Translations under genes and position numbers: made by a program
DNA from: an uncultured Faecalibacterium sp.
GTDB lineage: Bacteria; Bacillota; Clostridia; Oscillospirales; Ruminococcaceae
Length of the DNA stretch: 40,353 nt
Direction: 5' to 3'
Assembly (NCBI GenBank): GCA_934503275.1
Contig: CAKSVD010000018.1
Coordinates: 1 to 40,353 of the forward strand
In this document: one piece after another, positions 18,068 through 25,879 of the stretch
Numbering within the stretch: the stretch's first letter is position 1
Layout: each line of letters opens with the position of its first letter
Notes under the pieces: model-generated
The model's input: the letters and a program-made list of their open reading frames with translations, nothing else
Told to the model about the DNA's origin: nothing
The model's database searches: none

Positions 18068-18164
18068 TCACTTGTCGGGGCAAGGCCCCTCCATCTTGCT
18101 GGCGCAAGACCGTTCGGTCACTCAAAAGCCCCACTGGGGCTTTTGTTGCTTCGCAAACGTGAAT
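18068..18164 (+). repeat. Multi-hairpin repeat, copy 2
   Basis: The same hairpins as copies 1 and 3 but more diverged: GGGGC-AAG-GCCCC, CTTGC-TGGC-GCAAG, GACC-GTTC-GGTC, AAAGCCCC-ACT-GGGGCTTT and a short TTGC-TTC-GCAA. The loops change while the stems stay paired. It is flanked by an inverted repeat, TTTGCATAAAAAG (18055-18067) and CTTTTATGCAAA (18165-18176). Confidence 0.8.
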
Positions 18165-18240
18165 CTTTTATGCAAACAGAACTCTCGTCAATTCTCTGCG
18201 TTCGTCTGCATCCATCAGCCGGATGGCTTCAAGGATCTCC

Positions 18241-18735
18241 TTACCGGAGATTATTGACCTTGGGGGCATCACGGGGCAGGAGAACCTTGTGGATCAAGTC
18301 CCATTCCACCGCATAGGAGAATGCTGTTTTCAGCAGCGTGTGGACTTCGTGGATGGAGGTGCTGGACAGCAGCCGTTTCTTCTGCTTATCAGTCAGAGTC
18401 TGCTTTACGCCGTGGACATACTGCCCGCAGGGGGTCTTGGCAAGGGTGGCATAGAACTTCTCGATGTCGTAAGTGCGCAGTTCCTGCACCTTGCGATTGC
18501 CGATATAGGGGACGATAAGGTTCTGCACCATCGCCACGGACTGGGTGTAGGTCTTGGGGGACCACTTGTGCTTGGTGGACTGGATCGGGATCCATTTGTA
18601 CAACATCTCCTCCACCGTCATGGTGTCGGGGACGAGGAACGTGCCGTCCAGCAGTTCTTTCTCGACCGTGATCTTTCGCTCCTGCGCCTCCTTCCTGGTC
18701 TTGAAACTTTCCCATCCCTCGCAGGGTTTACACAA
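18241..18735 (-). pseudogene. Tyrosine integrase, N-terminal fragment
   Basis: About 164 residues. They match the arm-binding and SAM-like core-binding part of Tn916/phage-type integrases: FKTRKEAQERKI, MTVEEMLYKWIPIQSTKHKWSPKTY, VQELRTYDIEKFYATLAK and VHTLLKTAFSYAVEWDLIHK. The catalytic domain with the R-H-R-Y residues is missing; the frame stops after PKVNNLR. From there a +1 frame continues as KEILEAIRLMDADERRELTRVLFA to a stop at 18168, so the 3' half was probably replaced by another gene's end. No methionine or good RBS is seen at the 5' end. It cannot catalyse recombination. Confidence 0.82.
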
Positions 18736-18921
18736 GCCCCTAGTCTTTCTGAACGCAGTACTGCCGCTTGACAGGAGTGTGTAGGAGCGATAAACTTAAC
18801 AAAGTGAAACAATGGAAACAATTGCAGTTAAAAATCATCTGCTGGATTTCGGATAAGTAGATATTGGCCGATGATTGCGACGAAATCAAACGCCTTTGAT
18901 TTTCATAAGGAGACATTTTTT

Positions 18922-20091
18922 GTGAAAAAAGTTTTTGTTTGTGCGCTTCTTTTTTTAACCATTCTTTTGACTTTTGGGGAATTATACCCGAGAAAATCCC
19001 AAAAGATTGATCTCTCTACCGGTGCGGGCATTTCCAAAATGCTCCGCTATGATGATGCGCAGGTCTATCTCTTTGGAGAAACACATCGCTGCACAGAATA
19101 TCAGCAATTCCGCAATGTTCTGTTCAAGTACCTGGTAAAAGAAAAAGGCGTGCGTGTTCTTGTAGAGGAAGCCGGATACGCCACGACATTTCTTGAGAAT
19201 GAAACGGTGCAGGGGAGGCTTTCCTTTTCCGACTGGCTTGACCGTTGCACAAGCTCCAAAGAGGACTATGAACTGTATCAATGGATCGCGGATTGGAACA
19301 GTGGCAGGGAAGATGCAGATAAAATTTCAATCATTGGGATCGACATTACGGATAATATCGGCAATATGCAAATGCTTTGTCAGTATTTGTTGAAAACCTG
19401 CAACTTTACTGGAGCAGATGTACAAACGCAACGACTTCTGACGGCGATCCGAAAACAGAATCCGTTCAGTTCCTTACAACTCCAGACCTTTCAGGACGAG
19501 TTTTTGCCGCAGTTGATTGAGCTGTATCAAACAAAACCGGAACAGCTTGAAAATGTGTTGGGAACACAGGCAATGCATCTGGAGCGTGCCCTTTTGGGTT
19601 GGCAGGAAGCATTGGAACAGCAGAGACTCCGCGGAAAAGCGGAACAACTGGGTGATTCGGATGATGTGTACCGGGAGAATTGCCTGTATGAGAATTTTAT
19701 GCGGGAGTATCAGGAGAGACCGGACACAAAATATTATGGAGTGTTTGGTGCAGCACACGTTTTGATGTCTGACTATTCCGGAAAGATATACCGCGTACAG
19801 AACTCTTTTGTGACTCGTCTTGCAGAGGAGGACTCACCACTGAATGGAAAACTGACCGTCATAGATGGCGGGTTGACGTTTGAAATCGGTGATCTGGGTG
19901 AATCGAATACGAACAAAGTAACGCTTTACAATACCGCCAGCGCCAAGCCTCCGGTTCAGGATATGAACAAATTTTACATGGACGGTTTTGCACAGGATGC
20001 AAGCTATGCGCAGTATGTGCTTTTGTGTGAGCATCCGAATAATCTGACTGCGGCAAAAGAGTATTCTGGTTCCTACTGGAAATATCATTAG
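18922..20091 (+). CDS. Membrane-anchored Tiki/TraB/erythromycin-esterase-like protein
   Basis: A 389-residue protein that starts with a signal/anchor segment (KKVFVCALLFLTILLTFGEL, residues 2-21), so it is extracytoplasmic. GTG at 18922 is chosen because AAGGAG lies 9 bases before it; the in-frame upstream ATG lacks an RBS. It shows the three motifs of the EreA/ChaN/TraB-Tiki superfamily: LFGETHRCTEYQQF, VLVEEAGYATTFLE and YYGVFGAAHVL, with metal or catalytic His and Glu. Family members are esterases, metalloproteases or haem-binding proteins; which applies here is unknown. It stands alone between an integrase fragment and an oriT-like region, is A/T-richer than the chromosome and is probably island cargo. 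The C-terminal ~90 residues are not recognised. Confidence 0.72.
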   Translation: MKKVFVCALLFLTILLTFGELYPRKSQKIDLSTGAGISKMLRYDDAQVYLFGETHRCTEYQQFRNVLFKYLVKEKGVRVLVEEAGYATTFLENETVQGRLSFSDWLDRCTSSKEDYELYQWIADWNSGREDADKISIIGIDITDNIGNMQMLCQYLLKTCNFTGADVQTQRLLTAIRKQNPFSSLQLQTFQDEFLPQLIELYQTKPEQLENVLGTQAMHLERALLGWQEALEQQRLRGKAEQLGDSDDVYRENCLYENFMREYQERPDTKYYGVFGAAHVLMSDYSGKIYRVQNSFVTRLAEEDSPLNGKLTVIDGGLTFEIGDLGESNTNKVTLYNTASAKPPVQDMNKFYMDGFAQDASYAQYVLLCEHPNNLTAAKEYSGSYWKYH

Positions 20092-20230
20092 GCATCTATC
20101 ATAAAACGAGAAGAATGACCATTAACTGTGATGGCTTTTTCCATTTTGCGCCAGATAATACATAGTAGGATATGACGCACAGCATCATATCACTGGGGCA
20201 AAGGACTGCGCTCTCTGCACTCCTGCACCG

Positions 20231-20418
20231 GGCAAATTGTCAACCTGACACTTTGCCAACACCCCCTATAAAGGAGAACTTGGGCGTTTTGCTGCGTACG
20301 TGCGTACGCGGCAGGCGGCTTTCTCTGTACGCACGTGCGCAGCGAAAAACCGAAAACGCACCATATAGGGGGGACAAAAGCGGGTCATGCCCGCCAACCG
20401 TTTGGCGTAAGGTCGGGC
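20231..20418. other. Candidate origin of transfer (oriT-like cluster of palindromes)
   Basis: There are three structures in tandem. (1) GGCAAATTGTCA (20231-20242) with TGACACTTTGCC (20246-20257), 11 of 12 paired. (2) A nested hairpin: CCCCCTATA (20262-20270)/TATAGGGGG (20364-20372), GCGTTTT (20284-20290)/AAAACGC (20353-20359), GCTGCGTACGTGCGTAC (20291-20307)/GTACGCACGTGCGCAGC (20327-20343). (3) GCCCG and GCCAA (20389-20397) with TTGGC and CGGGC (20402-20418). A hairpin beside a short unpaired AACA-C tract is how relaxase-recognised oriTs look. No relaxase gene is nearby, so this is a remnant, a site used in trans, or a structured RNA. Confidence 0.45.
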
Positions 20419-20742
20419 TGCACAAGGGCTTCGATGCCCACAAAGCATGGTTTTCCTGCCCCCTTCCGGCGGCGTTTTCCGGCTCTCCTTCTCAGGGTCA
20501 TCGCCGGGTATTCCATGCAGACGGTCATACGGTTTTCAAGGTTCAACGAGCAAAACGGCAACAAAAAAGCCGTCACAAAACAGACCAGCTCTGACTTCGC
20601 TTTTTCTGGAAGGTCATGCTAGTCGGTTATGTAACGGCTGAAAGCCAAAATGTTCATCCCCGCAGGATCTGAACGAATATGTAAAAATATGTTATATTAA
20701 ATTGTTGGGATAGATTACCACAAAAATTGAGTCGTGTCAACG

Positions 20743-20847
20743 TGAACTTGTCGGGGCGAGGCCCCTCCATCTTGCTGCGCAAGACCGTTCTGTCGCTTAA
20801 AAGCCCCACTGGGGCTTTCATTGCTCCGCTGCGCAAACGCGAACTTT
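20743..20847 (+). repeat. Multi-hairpin repeat, copy 3
   Basis: Hairpins: GGGGC (20753-20757)/GCCCC (20761-20765); CTTGC (20771-20775)/GCAAG (20779-20783); AAAGCCCC (20800-20807)/GGGGCTTT (20811-20818); TTGC (20821-20824)/GCAA (20833-20836). Ends are GTGAACTTGTC and CGCGAACTT. Almost identical to copy 1. It sits in non-coding DNA, in the same orientation as the other two copies. Confidence 0.85.
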
Positions 20848-20961
20848 TGAGAACACGCTGATTTCGGCAGCTTGCAAGAAAAAGAAAGGGGAACTTTGGC
20901 AAAAAGAGAGAGGACTGGACGGTGCCAGCCCTCTTGACAAGTTTTTTAAATCAGAAACAGG

Positions 20962-21111
20962 TTATCGTACCATACTCTCAAACCGTTTCTGCAAGCGTTC
21001 AAACGTTTCGTCATCCACGGTCAGAAAGGTTCGCAGCGACCGCAAATTCAAACGGTGATTCGGCATGAGCTTCAATTCGGTATGTTGAACATCTGATGCA
21101 TCTGTGAACAC
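20962..21111 (-). pseudogene. Short ORF or 3' gene fragment downstream of kdpE
   Basis: About 49 codons from GTG at 21111 to TAA at 20962-20964, containing MPNHRLNLRSLRTFLTVD and FERLQKRFESMV. The composition is protein-like, with a final amphipathic helix. The frame stays open upstream into the kdpE end with no start or RBS, so it looks like the 3' end of a lost gene. The family is not recognised. Confidence 0.4.
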
Positions 21112-21128
21112 TGGCCGACCGCATAGTA

Positions 21129-21830
21129 TTATTCTACTTTTATCATACGGTAGCCCACACCAATATGTGTTTGGATGTATTGCGGGGACTCCTCTGTTGG
21201 CTCCAGCTTTTTCCGCAGTGTTGCCATAAATACCCGCAGGGAAGCCACATCGTTATCCCAACTGCGGCCCCAGATATTTTGTGTGATAAAGGTATGGGTC
21301 AGTACCTTGCCGACATTCTTGGACAGCAGACACAACAGCTTATACTCCATGGGTGTCAGGTGAAGTTCGTTTTCATCCAGATAAGCGCATCCCCCGGCAT
21401 AATCCACTTTCAACTTACCATTCACAAATACAGAACTGGCAGTAAACATCTCTGCCGTCATCAGAGAGAGTCTTCGCTGCGTCACCCGAAGTCGAGCCAA
21501 TAATTCTTCAACAGAAAAAGGTTTTGTCAGATAATCGTCAGCTCCGGCATCCAATGCATGAATCTTGTCATTATCTTCACTTCTGGCGCTAATTACAATG
21601 ATGGGGGTATTGGACCAGGCGCGTACCGTTTGAATGACTTGAACGCCATCCATATCCGGCAAGCCAAAATCCAGCAAGATGGTTTCAGGATTGTGCGATG
21701 TGGCCTCCATAATGGCTGTCGAGCCACTAGGCGCTACCACATAACGATAATCATTTGTTTTCAATGTGGTTGTAATGAGATTTCGTATAGATGGATCATC
21801 CTCAACCACTAATATCAAAGGTTTATTCAT
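21129..21830 (-). CDS. kdpE: Kdp operon response regulator
   Basis: A 233-residue OmpR/PhoB-type regulator. The receiver domain is residues 1-120: acidic pair in VVEDDPSIR, phospho-acceptor Asp in LLDFGLPDMDG, conserved Lys in DDYLTKPF. The winged-helix DNA-binding domain is about 130-233 (LTPMEYKLLCLLSKNVGKVL, THIGVGYRMIKVE). It receives phosphate from KdpD and activates kdp transcription under potassium limitation. The start overlaps the kdpD stop by eight bases (21823-21830), so translation is probably coupled. Confidence 0.95.
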   Translation of the reverse strand: MNKPLILVVEDDPSIRNLITTTLKTNDYRYVVAPSGSTAIMEATSHNPETILLDFGLPDMDGVQVIQTVRAWSNTPIIVISARSEDNDKIHALDAGADDYLTKPFSVEELLARLRVTQRRLSLMTAEMFTASSVFVNGKLKVDYAGGCAYLDENELHLTPMEYKLLCLLSKNVGKVLTHTFITQNIWGRSWDNDVASLRVFMATLRKKLEPTEESPQYIQTHIGVGYRMIKVE

Positions 21831-24516
21831 GAAGTTCTACCTTCCCGGCGGGTAATGTAAATGTGAACACAGTGCCATTTGGCTGATTGTCTGATACGGA
21901 AATCGTGCCGCCGTGGGCGGTCACAATGGACTTACAGAGGGACAGCCCCAATCCAAGGCTTCTGCGGCTGTCGACCACTTTATTGGCCCCACTATAAAAC
22001 ATATCGAAAATACGGGGTTTCTGCTCATCGGGAATCCCAGGGCCGTTGTCGGAAACGGAAACCGTGACCCATTGCTCTTTTTGATCGGTATGTATTTCAA
22101 TTACTGAACCGACAGGGGTATATTTGATGGCGTTGTCAACCAAATTGATAATCACCTGAACGATCAGCTTCGCATCAATGTGGGCAAGGATAAAGTCATT
22201 CCCGCTGGTCACACGAATGGTGTGTTCTTTACTCTTTCTGTTGATGTGCTTCAGTGCTTCAGAAACGACCTCATCCATGAGTTCGATACTCCGAGTTAGA
22301 TTGACCTGTCCGCCCTCAATTCGTGTGACTGCCAACAGGTTTTCAACGAGATTGATCAGCCACATGGAATCGTCATAAATATCGGTAAAGGTCTGCTCCC
22401 GCAATGCATCATCCATCTTTTTATAATTTGCAAGCAAATTGTCTGCGCTGCCAGAAATCGCTGTCAAAGGGGTTCGAAGATCATGAGAGATTGCCCGCAG
22501 CAGGTTAGCACGAAGCTGTTCATTTTGCGCCAGAACAGCCGCTTCCTCTTTTTCTTTGGCGTTTTTGATGTTTTCAAGTGCCAAAGCGCACTCACCCAGA
22601 ATAGAGAGGAGTACGCTGTTTTCGAAAGAGTCCAGCGGAATACCGTTCACCGCAATACCAGCCACTCCATATACATGCTGGTTGACCCGAATCGCAAGGT
22701 ATAAACGCTTTGCACTGGATAATGTATCTGTTGTGGCACCGGCGTGTTTATTGTTTCGGAAGACCCAATCGGCGACTGCTTTCTCGTTCTCAGAAATTAA
22801 ATCTTCCTGAATGCTATTAACAGCACGAAAAACGTTAGGGGTGGCAAGTTCTTTACCATCAGACAGGTAGACGACAATATCTTTTTTCAGCAGCTTCATG
22901 AGCTGCCCTGCCGTAGCGGTGATTACCGCATTCTCATCCTGCTCTTTTTGCAGAAGCTGGTTGGTTTCAAAAAGAATCTTTGTACGGTAAGCTGTATGGG
23001 CAGATTGTTTCGCATTTTCTTTCAGTCGGGTAGCGAGAGATCCGGAAAGCAGTGTTACTATGAACATAATGGTAAAGGTAACAATATAGTTCGGATCGTC
23101 AAAATGGAATGTCAGTCTCGGAGTGGTAAAAAAGAAATTGAAAACCAGCACACTGACAACCGAGGTCAGAATCCCGCACAGTCGGTTGGTTGTGATTACA
23201 GCGGCCACAAGTACGCCTAATATGTAAACTGCTATAATATTACTCTCCGTGAACCCAAAAGCGTCAAAGCCACAGCCAATCAGTGTAGCTACCAGCAATA
23301 CGACTATACTTTTCAGAACATCACGCAGGGGCATCGCATCTGCCTGCGCCTTACTCTTTTTTTCCTGATAGCTGGTTCCTGTGCTGGCATCCGGTATCAC
23401 ATGAATATCCAGATTAGGTGCGCTGGAAATCAGGCGTTCCGTCAAGGTGGGCTTGCTGAAAATATTCTTTCGTGCAATGGTACTTCGTCCAATTACGATT
23501 TTTGAGATGCCGGAAAGACGGGCAAATTCCGCAATCTGATAAGGCACGTCATCGCCATAACTTGTCTCAATCGTAGCGCCAAGTTGCTGGGCCAGACGCT
23601 TATTATCCTGCAAACGCTTTTTATCATCGTCACTCATCGCCGCTGTATTTGGCGTTTCCACATAAAGAGCGGTAAATGTTCCCCGAAAGGCTCTTGCCAT
23701 CCTTGCAGCAGTCCGAATGATTTTTGCGTTGGATGGCGACGAGGAAAGACATGCCAGAATGCGCTCGTCTGTATGGTAATCGCCTCGGCTCTGTACTCTG
23801 GCGCTTTCCGTCAGCAAGTTCACCCGGTCAGCGCACCGACGGAGGGCGATTTCCCGCAATGCGGTGAGATTTTCCAGCGTGAAAAAATTAACTGTTGCCC
23901 GCTGCGCCTGATCTTCCCGGTACACATTTCCACTTGCCAGTCGTTCCAGCAACTCCGCAGGCTCAATATCCACCAGTTCTACCTGATCTGCTTGATCAAA
24001 GGTGGAATCCGGAATGCGCTCCCGCACAAGAATTCCGGTGATAGAGGCTACTGTATCGTTGAGACTTTCGATATGTTGGACATTTACAGTCGTATAGACA
24101 TCAATTCCAGTATTTAGCAGTTCCTGAATATCCTGATACCGCTTCGTGTGCCGACTGCTTTCGGCGTTGGTATGGGCCAACTCATCCACCAGTATGAGCT
24201 GGGGATTTCGCTTGAGCGCAGCATCAAGATCAAATTCACGAAGGGTCATTCCTTCGTAAGCAACTTGTTTCACAGGAAGCTGCTCCAAGCCGTCCAGAAG
24301 TGCCATCGTCTGGGGTCGGGCATGGGGTTCTATGTATCCAGCAACCACATCGATGCCACGCTCCTTAGCCTGATGAGCCGCCTGAAGCATGGCATAGGTC
24401 TTTCCGACACCTGCGGCATAACCGAAAAAGATTTTGAGCTTTCCGCTTTTCTTAGTGGATGCATCGTTACGGATCGCATGAAGAAGCTGATCCGGATCTT
24501 GTCTTGGCAGTTCCAT
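21823..24516 (-). CDS. kdpD: Potassium-sensing histidine kinase
   Basis: An 897-residue membrane kinase with full KdpD architecture. The N-terminal KdpD domain has Walker A (YAAGVGKTYAML, about 33-44) and LILVDELAHTNAESSRH. Next come a Usp-like domain (about 250-370), four membrane segments (about 400-500; VVLLVATLIGCGFDAFGF), a GAF-like region, the phospho-acceptor His in RAISHDLRTPLTAISGS (about 670), and HATPase boxes (NLVDNAIKYTP, VSDNGPGIP, LGLGLSLCKSIV). It senses low K+ or turgor and phosphorylates KdpE. The GGAGG before its ATG lies directly at the junction with a TrkH gene remnant. Confidence 0.96.
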   Translation of the reverse strand: MELPRQDPDQLLHAIRNDASTKKSGKLKIFFGYAAGVGKTYAMLQAAHQAKERGIDVVAGYIEPHARPQTMALLDGLEQLPVKQVAYEGMTLREFDLDAALKRNPQLILVDELAHTNAESSRHTKRYQDIQELLNTGIDVYTTVNVQHIESLNDTVASITGILVRERIPDSTFDQADQVELVDIEPAELLERLASGNVYREDQAQRATVNFFTLENLTALREIALRRCADRVNLLTESARVQSRGDYHTDERILACLSSSPSNAKIIRTAARMARAFRGTFTALYVETPNTAAMSDDDKKRLQDNKRLAQQLGATIETSYGDDVPYQIAEFARLSGISKIVIGRSTIARKNIFSKPTLTERLISSAPNLDIHVIPDASTGTSYQEKKSKAQADAMPLRDVLKSIVVLLVATLIGCGFDAFGFTESNIIAVYILGVLVAAVITTNRLCGILTSVVSVLVFNFFFTTPRLTFHFDDPNYIVTFTIMFIVTLLSGSLATRLKENAKQSAHTAYRTKILFETNQLLQKEQDENAVITATAGQLMKLLKKDIVVYLSDGKELATPNVFRAVNSIQEDLISENEKAVADWVFRNNKHAGATTDTLSSAKRLYLAIRVNQHVYGVAGIAVNGIPLDSFENSVLLSILGECALALENIKNAKEKEEAAVLAQNEQLRANLLRAISHDLRTPLTAISGSADNLLANYKKMDDALREQTFTDIYDDSMWLINLVENLLAVTRIEGGQVNLTRSIELMDEVVSEALKHINRKSKEHTIRVTSGNDFILAHIDAKLIVQVIINLVDNAIKYTPVGSVIEIHTDQKEQWVTVSVSDNGPGIPDEQKPRIFDMFYSGANKVVDSRRSLGLGLSLCKSIVTAHGGTISVSDNQPNGTVFTFTLPAGKVELHE

Positions 24517-24760
24517 TTTAACCCTCCTATCAAAGAAATCTTCCGACCGGAAATCATTGCAAAGGATGCGGCTATGGTAATAACCCCCATGCCTCCAATC
24601 TGAATCAGCAGTAAAATGACAAATTGGCCGAAGGCCGACCAGTATGTTGCCGTATCATGTATAATGAGTCCGGTTACACAAACTGCTGAGGTAGAAGTAA
24701 ACAATGCATCCGATTTAACAGTACTACTCCCATAACTGCAATCCTCCTTTATACCCCTTT
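24517..24760 (-). pseudogene. TrkH/KtrB potassium transporter remnant
   Basis: About 70 codons upstream of kdpD. SDALFTSTSAVCVTGLII and then FVILLLIQIGGMGVITIAAS and AMISGRKISL match the first selectivity loop and following helix of TrkH/KtrB K+ channels. The frame has no start and runs into the kdpD RBS, losing the other ~370 residues. A well-placed AAAGGAGG followed by ATG at about 24737 opens a different frame that stops after some 17 codons, which looks like the original start now shifted. Its presence suggests a former trk gene was deleted when kdpD was joined here. Confidence 0.78.
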
Positions 24761-24845
24761 ATGTGCCCTTAATTATAAATCAAAGGGAGTAAAGAAGGTA
24801 AAAGAGAATGCGTATCTGCATTAAAATCGTCTAAAGATGCAGGAC

Positions 24846-25256
24846 TTATTCTTTTTTATCACGAGCTTGTGCCAGAAATTCAATCAGCCGTTTCCTTGTC
24901 AGAATCCCGCATAGAGCATTCCGGCCATCAACGATGGGGACAAAATTCTGATTCAGCATTGCAGTTACAACCTGCTCGGAATCTGCATCTATTTGTAACG
25001 CAGGGCAAAAATCTCTGCGAACAATGCTGCCAAGTCGGTATCCCTCCTGTATTTTCAAGTCTGTTGTCTGGCAAACAAGAAGGTGGCGGAGGAAATCTCC
25101 CTCCGTCACGCTTCCAATATACTGTTCCTGATCATTCAGTACCGGGACAGCGGTATAGCCATGTACCATAAACCGTTCCAATCCCTGACGAATCGTATCC
25201 TTTTCATAAAGAAATACAGTGGAGATTTTGGGAATCATGATTTTAGCTATGTTCAT
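24846..25256 (-). CDS. CBS-domain pair protein in the kdp operon
   Basis: A 136-residue protein made of two CBS domains (about 5-60 and 75-130): MVHGYTAVPVLNDQEQYIGSV and LNQNFVPIVDGRNALCGILT. CBS pairs bind adenosyl ligands such as ATP, AMP or cyclic di-AMP and regulate transporters. It begins one base after the kdpC stop, so it is cotranscribed with kdpFABC. Inference: it tunes Kdp (or the lost TrkH) according to a nucleotide signal. It is not part of the E. coli kdp operon. Confidence 0.85.
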   Translation of the reverse strand: MNIAKIMIPKISTVFLYEKDTIRQGLERFMVHGYTAVPVLNDQEQYIGSVTEGDFLRHLLVCQTTDLKIQEGYRLGSIVRRDFCPALQIDADSEQVVTAMLNQNFVPIVDGRNALCGILTRKRLIEFLAQARDKKE

Positions 25257-25257
25257 T

Positions 25258-25866
25258 TCACTTCTCCAGAATACCGTCCAGCATCAGATTGACTTCCAGC
25301 ACATTGACAGTCTCTTCACCAAAGATGCCAAGGAATCGTCCGTCGGTGCAGTTTTGAATGATCTCACGCACTTCATCTTCGGTCATATCATTTGCCTTTG
25401 CAATGCGCGCTACCTGATATTCCGCTGCTGCCGGGGAAATATGGGGATCAAGCCCACTGCCGGAACAAGTAACAAGGTCCACCGGAATGGCCGTTTCGTC
25501 CATGTCCGGATCGGCAGCCCGGAGCTTTTCTACCCGCTCCGCCACGAGCTGTGCATACTCCTCGCTTGCCGGAGAGAGGTTGGAGGGGGCGGCGTACATC
25601 AGTGCCTTTCCGTTTTCATCGGTATAGGTGGAAACATCAATATTCATAATGCGCCCCCACATATGGGCTTCATCTGTATATTGCTGCCCAAGTAATTCAC
25701 AGCTATATTTTTTTCCGTCTACTTCAATGATGCTTCCGTTTGCATTATCCGGGAAAATAAGCTGAGCGATTCCTGTTACAACACCCGTATAGATCACGCC
25801 GCACAGCAGCGTAAAGATCAAAAAGATCATACCTGCCTTTGGCAGTACACTTTTCATTGTTTTCAT
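25258..25866 (-). CDS. kdpC: Potassium-transporting ATPase subunit C
   Basis: A 202-residue single-span subunit of the KdpFABC pump. It has an N-terminal membrane helix (MIFLIFTLLCGVIYTGVVTGIAQLIFP) and the typical segments GSIIEVDG, LLGQQYTD, VDLVTCSGSGLDPHISPAAAEYQ and ARIAKANDMTEDEVREII. It stabilises the complex and aids ATP use by KdpB. A start at 25866 follows AAGGGGG; a second in-frame ATG three codons on is also possible. Confidence 0.95.
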   Translation of the reverse strand: MKTMKSVLPKAGMIFLIFTLLCGVIYTGVVTGIAQLIFPDNANGSIIEVDGKKYSCELLGQQYTDEAHMWGRIMNIDVSTYTDENGKALMYAAPSNLSPASEEYAQLVAERVEKLRAADPDMDETAIPVDLVTCSGSGLDPHISPAAAEYQVARIAKANDMTEDEVREIIQNCTDGRFLGIFGEETVNVLEVNLMLDGILEK

Positions 25867-25879
25867 AATATATACCCCC

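Larger units (their letters stand above)
20092..20961. other. 870-base stretch without a convincing gene
   Basis: It holds the oriT-like palindromes (20231-20418) and multi-hairpin repeat copy 3 (20743-20847). A weak hairpin, CCAT...ATGG then CTTTTT, lies near 20119-20140, and a possible terminator (GAGGACTGG...CCAGCCCTC then TTTTTT) near 20910-20947. Short reading frames on both strands here have no good RBS and follow the inverted repeats, so they are not called as genes. Confidence 0.6.

Noticed and set aside
20172..20594. Plus-strand 140-codon frame through the palindrome cluster
   Set aside because: It reads through inverted repeats, has no RBS and overlaps equally open frames on both strands.
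17079..20847. CRISPR array
   Set aside because: The three repeats are ~100 bp, kilobases apart, with no regular spacers and no cas genes.
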